In this document: piece after piece, positions 14,901 to 17,126 of the stretch
Layout of the letters: each line of letters starts with the position of its first letter
Numbering within the stretch: position 1 is the first letter of the stretch
From: an uncultured Catenibacterium sp.
GTDB lineage: Bacteria; Bacillota_I; Bacilli_A; Erysipelotrichales; Coprobacillaceae
Length of the DNA: 17,126 bases
Direction: 5' to 3'
Assembly (NCBI GenBank): GCA_900764725.1
Contig: CAAFPB010000091.1
Coordinates: 1-17,126, forward strand
Program-made: the position numbers and the translations under genes
The notes under the pieces: model-generated
Told to the model about the DNA's origin: nothing
The model's input: the letters and a program-made list of their open reading frames with translations, nothing else
The model's database searches: none

Positions 14901-14927
14901 TTAACACTCTAATTGTTTGAGTGCTAA
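14901..14927. promoter_or_regulatory. CIRCE element (HrcA operator)
   Basis: TTAACACTC-N9-GAGTGCTAA matches the CIRCE consensus TTAGCACTC-N9-GAGTGCTAA at 17 of 18 fixed positions with the exact 9-bp spacing. HrcA binds CIRCE to repress heat-shock genes. Here it covers the last codons of the upstream TPR-like gene and ends just before the tig -35 box, centred about 53 bp upstream of the predicted tig start. This position is further upstream than usual, where CIRCE overlaps the promoter or leader. Confidence 0.85.
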
Positions 14928-15824
14928 TATTTCTTTTTCTATGTCTGATAAATCACAATTGTAGTCAATTTCTATATCAGATGGATCGACTGGCATATTT
15001 TGTAATGTTGCAACATAATAATGTAATGTTGCTGCTACTAGATCACAGTCTTCTGGCATAATATCCTTAGGATAAATAGTATAAAGATAATATTCCAGAT
15101 AATCGAGACATTGTGAGAGAAGCGTAGGATTATCATCTTCTAATACTCTTGAAAGAGATTTACCAATTAATGTATAACATTCTCTTTCTAATACTAAAGG
15201 ACTATAAGAGCCATTAAAGTAATATGTTTCATCACCCTTCACCACAGTAAATTCTTCATCCACCTGCTGATCAATTAAGATTTCCATAATAAGTGTCTTT
15301 GCAAAAGATGACTTATGAGGATTTTCTAAAAATCTTGATACTTCAGGCATGATCATACGGATGTTTAACTGCTGCAATTGATCAAGTGCCATATAGATCA
15401 AATCATCATTTACTTCATCTCTATCAAGTAAACGTCCAATTTCCTGTGCAGACATAATGGTACTCTTGTTTTCAAGCTGGTAATTCTTTTCCTGTTTCAT
15501 AAGAATAATTTCATCATAAACTGCATTGAATAAATTTTCATACTGCTGAGGAATATAAGGCATGGATAATTCTTCAATAAGAATATTGATTGCCTGTTCA
15601 TATTCTTCAAGTTCTTTTAAAGCATTCAAATATAATGCAGTCACTTCATAATAAGTGTTATTGGCCTGCATTTTTGCAATGGCCCCTTCCTGCATACATT
15701 TTTGATACTCTTCTAATGCATTTAAGCATACAAGACGATAATATCTAGTCATCTCGTCATCCATATCTGTCAAACGACTTAATGCGACTTGATACTGACC
15801 TTCTTCAATAAGTTCTTCTATCAT
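14901..15824 (-). CDS. TPR-like helical protein of unknown function
   Basis: A 307-aa soluble protein without a signal peptide. The N-terminal third (residues 1-90) has helix pairs spaced about 34 residues apart, such as EEGQYQVALSRL and ALKELEEYEQAINILIEEL, resembling tetratricopeptide repeats. The rest is helical and acidic with no catalytic motif seen. It may belong to a TPR-containing DUF family of Bacillota and Mollicutes (DUF3196 comes to mind, unverified). Ribosome binding site AAGGGGGC lies before the ATG, and it has its own promoter. The gene sits just upstream of tig with no terminator between, so it may be partly co-transcribed with tig. A role in protein folding or as a scaffold is only a guess from context. 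Confidence 0.85.
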   Translation of the reverse strand: MIEELIEEGQYQVALSRLTDMDDEMTRYYRLVCLNALEEYQKCMQEGAIAKMQANNTYYEVTALYLNALKELEEYEQAINILIEELSMPYIPQQYENLFNAVYDEIILMKQEKNYQLENKSTIMSAQEIGRLLDRDEVNDDLIYMALDQLQQLNIRMIMPEVSRFLENPHKSSFAKTLIMEILIDQQVDEEFTVVKGDETYYFNGSYSPLVLERECYTLIGKSLSRVLEDDNPTLLSQCLDYLEYYLYTIYPKDIMPEDCDLVAATLHYYVATLQNMPVDPSDIEIDYNCDLSDIEKEILALKQLEC

Positions 15825-15848
15825 GTTTGCCTGCCCCCTTGAGTTTCC

Positions 15849-15876
15849 ATTTTATCAAAATTAGACTATCTGTCAA
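15849..15876 (-). promoter_or_regulatory. Promoter of the TPR-like gene
   Basis: A perfect TTGACA (15871-15876), a 16-bp spacer and TAAAAT (15849-15854) with an extended TGA before it, on the minus strand, 24 bases before the start codon. Confidence 0.75.
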
Positions 15877-15881
15877 CATAT

Positions 15882-15906
15882 AAAAAACCTTACAAAATGT
15901 AAGGTT
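15882..15906 (-). terminator. Intrinsic terminator of pfkA
   Basis: A 9-bp perfect stem AACCTTACA/TGTAAGGTT (15886-15894 with 15898-15906) with a 3-nt loop and a run of six T on the minus strand. Confidence 0.9.
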
Positions 15907-15915
15907 CTTGTCTTA

Positions 15916-17034
15916 TTATTCATCACCAAATGATACGCCCATAGCCTTAGCAGCCTGAACTAAATCTCCATTAGGATCAACAAGTTTCTGTTTACCAAAC
16001 TTAGCATCACCAATAACTTCTTCTAGTGAAGTATATTCCATGTTGCCACCCTTTAATGATACAACATTTCCAAATAATCCTTCATCAATCATAGAACATG
16101 CTTTATTACCAAATCTGATAGATAAGATTCTGTCATATGCATCAATATCACCGCCACGGATAATATGTCCTGGATTAACAGAACGTACTTCATGGTTAGG
16201 AATAACTTTTTCAAGATCATCAGCCACCTTTGCAGCAAGTCCAGAATAACGGATTGGATCTGGTGAATCTTCTACAATCTTACCGATTGATTTAGTACCA
16301 TCTGCATATTTAGCACCTTCAGCCACTGCAATAACAGTATATGGAAGGCCTGCTTCATCACGTTTCTTAACAGCCTTCGCAATATTTTCAATAGTAAATG
16401 GAATTTCAGGAATCAATACAACACCTGCATTACCTGCAAGACCTGCATATAATGAAATCCATCCTGCTTCTCTACCCATTAATTCACAGCAGATAACACG
16501 ATGGTGTGATTTTGCAGTAGTCTGAAGACGATCTACGAATTCAGTACCAACACTCATCGCACTGATGAAACCATATGTTAAATCTGTAGAAGTTAAATCA
16601 TTATCCATAGTCTTTGGAACACCTATGACATTAACACCTTTTCTGCTGAAATCTCTCGCACTTGTTAATGTACCATCGCCACCTAATACAACTAGTACAT
16701 CAACACCATCTTTCTTAAGATTTTCTACACCTACATCACTTACATCTTTTCTTACTTTTCCACCATTTCCATCATCTACAAGATAATCGAATAGGTTATC
16801 TTTATTAGAACTATAAAGAATAGTTCCGCCTTCCTTATATATATCTTCTACCTTGTCTACAGTTAATTCTACATAATTATTATTATACAATCCACGATAA
16901 CCATATACAAAGCCGATGACTTCCCAATTATATTTTTCAATCGCAATCTTAGTGATTGTTCTGATTACCGCATTTAAACCTGGACAATCTCCTCCGCCAG
17001 ATAATAGCGCAATTTTTTTAACTTTTGAATTCAT
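15916..17034 (-). CDS. pfkA: 6-phosphofructokinase, hybrid Gly/Lys active-site type
   Basis: A 372-aa phosphofructokinase converting fructose 6-phosphate to fructose 1,6-bisphosphate in glycolysis. Visible motifs are the phosphate-donor loop SGGGDCPGLN (12-21), GGDGT (118-122), the catalytic KTMDND (141-146) and the sugar-binding MGREAGW (186-192). Gly121 (E. coli 104 position) is the ATP-type residue, while Lys141 (position 124) is the residue typical of PPi-dependent enzymes. This Gly/Lys pairing occurs in the mixed group III PFKs, several of which use ATP; the donor here cannot be settled by sequence alone. It is longer than the 320-aa classical PfkA. GGAGG precedes the ATG by seven bases or so. 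It stands alone with promoter, cre-like site and terminator; pyruvate kinase is not adjacent on the left. Confidence 0.93.
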   Translation of the reverse strand: MNSKVKKIALLSGGGDCPGLNAVIRTITKIAIEKYNWEVIGFVYGYRGLYNNNYVELTVDKVEDIYKEGGTILYSSNKDNLFDYLVDDGNGGKVRKDVSDVGVENLKKDGVDVLVVLGGDGTLTSARDFSRKGVNVIGVPKTMDNDLTSTDLTYGFISAMSVGTEFVDRLQTTAKSHHRVICCELMGREAGWISLYAGLAGNAGVVLIPEIPFTIENIAKAVKKRDEAGLPYTVIAVAEGAKYADGTKSIGKIVEDSPDPIRYSGLAAKVADDLEKVIPNHEVRSVNPGHIIRGGDIDAYDRILSIRFGNKACSMIDEGLFGNVVSLKGGNMEYTSLEEVIGDAKFGKQKLVDPNGDLVQAAKAMGVSFGDE

Positions 17035-17066
17035 GATATTTCCTCCTTATGTAAATCCCACTCTCT

Positions 17067-17095
17067 ATTATAAATTAAACTGTTAGCGTTTTCAA
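17067..17095 (-). promoter_or_regulatory. Promoter of pfkA
   Basis: TTGAAA (17090-17095), a 17-bp spacer and perfect TATAAT (17067-17072) on the minus strand. Confidence 0.8.
17081..17094 (-). promoter_or_regulatory. cre-like site (CcpA) over the pfkA -35 box
   Basis: TGAAAACGCTAACA on the minus strand fits the cre consensus TGWAARCGYTWNCW at every position. It covers part of the -35 box and most of the spacer, a place where CcpA binding would be expected to repress. Confidence 0.7.
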
Positions 17096-17102
17096 TATAA
17101 AT

Positions 17103-17123
17103 ATGAAGCGCTTACATGTAAGC
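17103..17123. promoter_or_regulatory. Second cre-like site and palindrome upstream of pfkA
   Basis: On the minus strand TGTAAGCGCTTCAT (17103-17116) resembles cre with one mismatch. It overlaps a 14-bp perfect palindrome GCTTACATGTAAGC (17110-17123). Centred about 50 bp upstream of the predicted start, this could be an upstream CcpA contact or the operator of another regulator. Confidence 0.4.
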
Positions 17124-17126
17124 ATT

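Noticed and set aside
14901..14927. CIRCE inverted repeat read as a terminator of the TPR-like gene
   Set aside because: The repeat can fold as a hairpin, but no T run follows it on either strand, and the match to the HrcA operator is much more specific.
14928..14970. TTGACT inside the TPR-like gene as a second tig promoter overlapping CIRCE
   Set aside because: No acceptable -10 sequence at 16-18 bp spacing (the 17-bp position reads GACATA).
16040..16249. Plus-strand 69-codon frame inside pfkA
   Set aside because: Antisense to pfkA, with no start signal; the same applies to another plus-strand frame at 16565-16786.

Overview
The window looks like a chromosomal stretch of a low-GC Gram-positive bacterium (Bacillota). 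The signs are AT-rich DNA, strong GGAGG ribosome binding sites, sigma-A type promoters, a T-box riboswitch, a CIRCE operator and a cre-like site. The gene content (MreC/MreD without MreB beside them, a phosphofructokinase with a Gly/Lys hybrid active site, a lone PTS IIB) would fit the Erysipelotrichia/Coprobacillaceae; that placement is an inference without database support. Every gene I accept lies on the minus strand, so transcription runs from high to low coordinates.

Layout, in the direction of transcription. (1) 17126-15882: pfkA (phosphofructokinase) with its own promoter, a cre-like site over the -35 box and a strong terminator. (2) 15876-10574: a TPR-like protein of unknown function, then trigger factor (tig), Lon protease and the ribosome-assembly GTPase YsxC. 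A near-perfect CIRCE element sits between the unknown gene and the tig promoter, so this protein-quality-control cluster is probably under HrcA heat-shock control. (3) 10568-10213: a solitary PTS IIB (lactose/cellobiose type). (4) 10207-6677: a valine T-box leader, a membrane-anchored acidic protein of unknown function and valS. (5) 6619-5808: an accessory-looking pocket between valS and radC. It holds two unreported small paralogous peptides with double-glycine leaders (50 and 53 aa) and a 134-aa remnant of an IS605-type TnpB. (6) 5784-3624: radC, mreC and mreD. (7) 3622-1649: rpsB and tsf with a promoter, leader and internal hairpin. (8) 1622-194: an NCS2 xanthine/uracil-type permease as a single-gene unit. 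(9) 1-153: a promoter pointing out of the window to the left, followed by a strong hairpin.

Most of the window is housekeeping (translation, protein folding and turnover, cell shape, glycolysis). The best candidate for something undescribed is the peptide pair at 6263-6619: two tandem, clearly homologous cationic peptides with matching GG leaders, their own ribosome binding sites and a terminator hairpin, resembling a two-peptide bacteriocin or a peptide-signal pair. No exporter or immunity gene is recognisable within the window. No tRNA, rRNA, CRISPR array or complete insertion sequence was seen, and no stretch longer than 300 bases lacks a gene or a described element.
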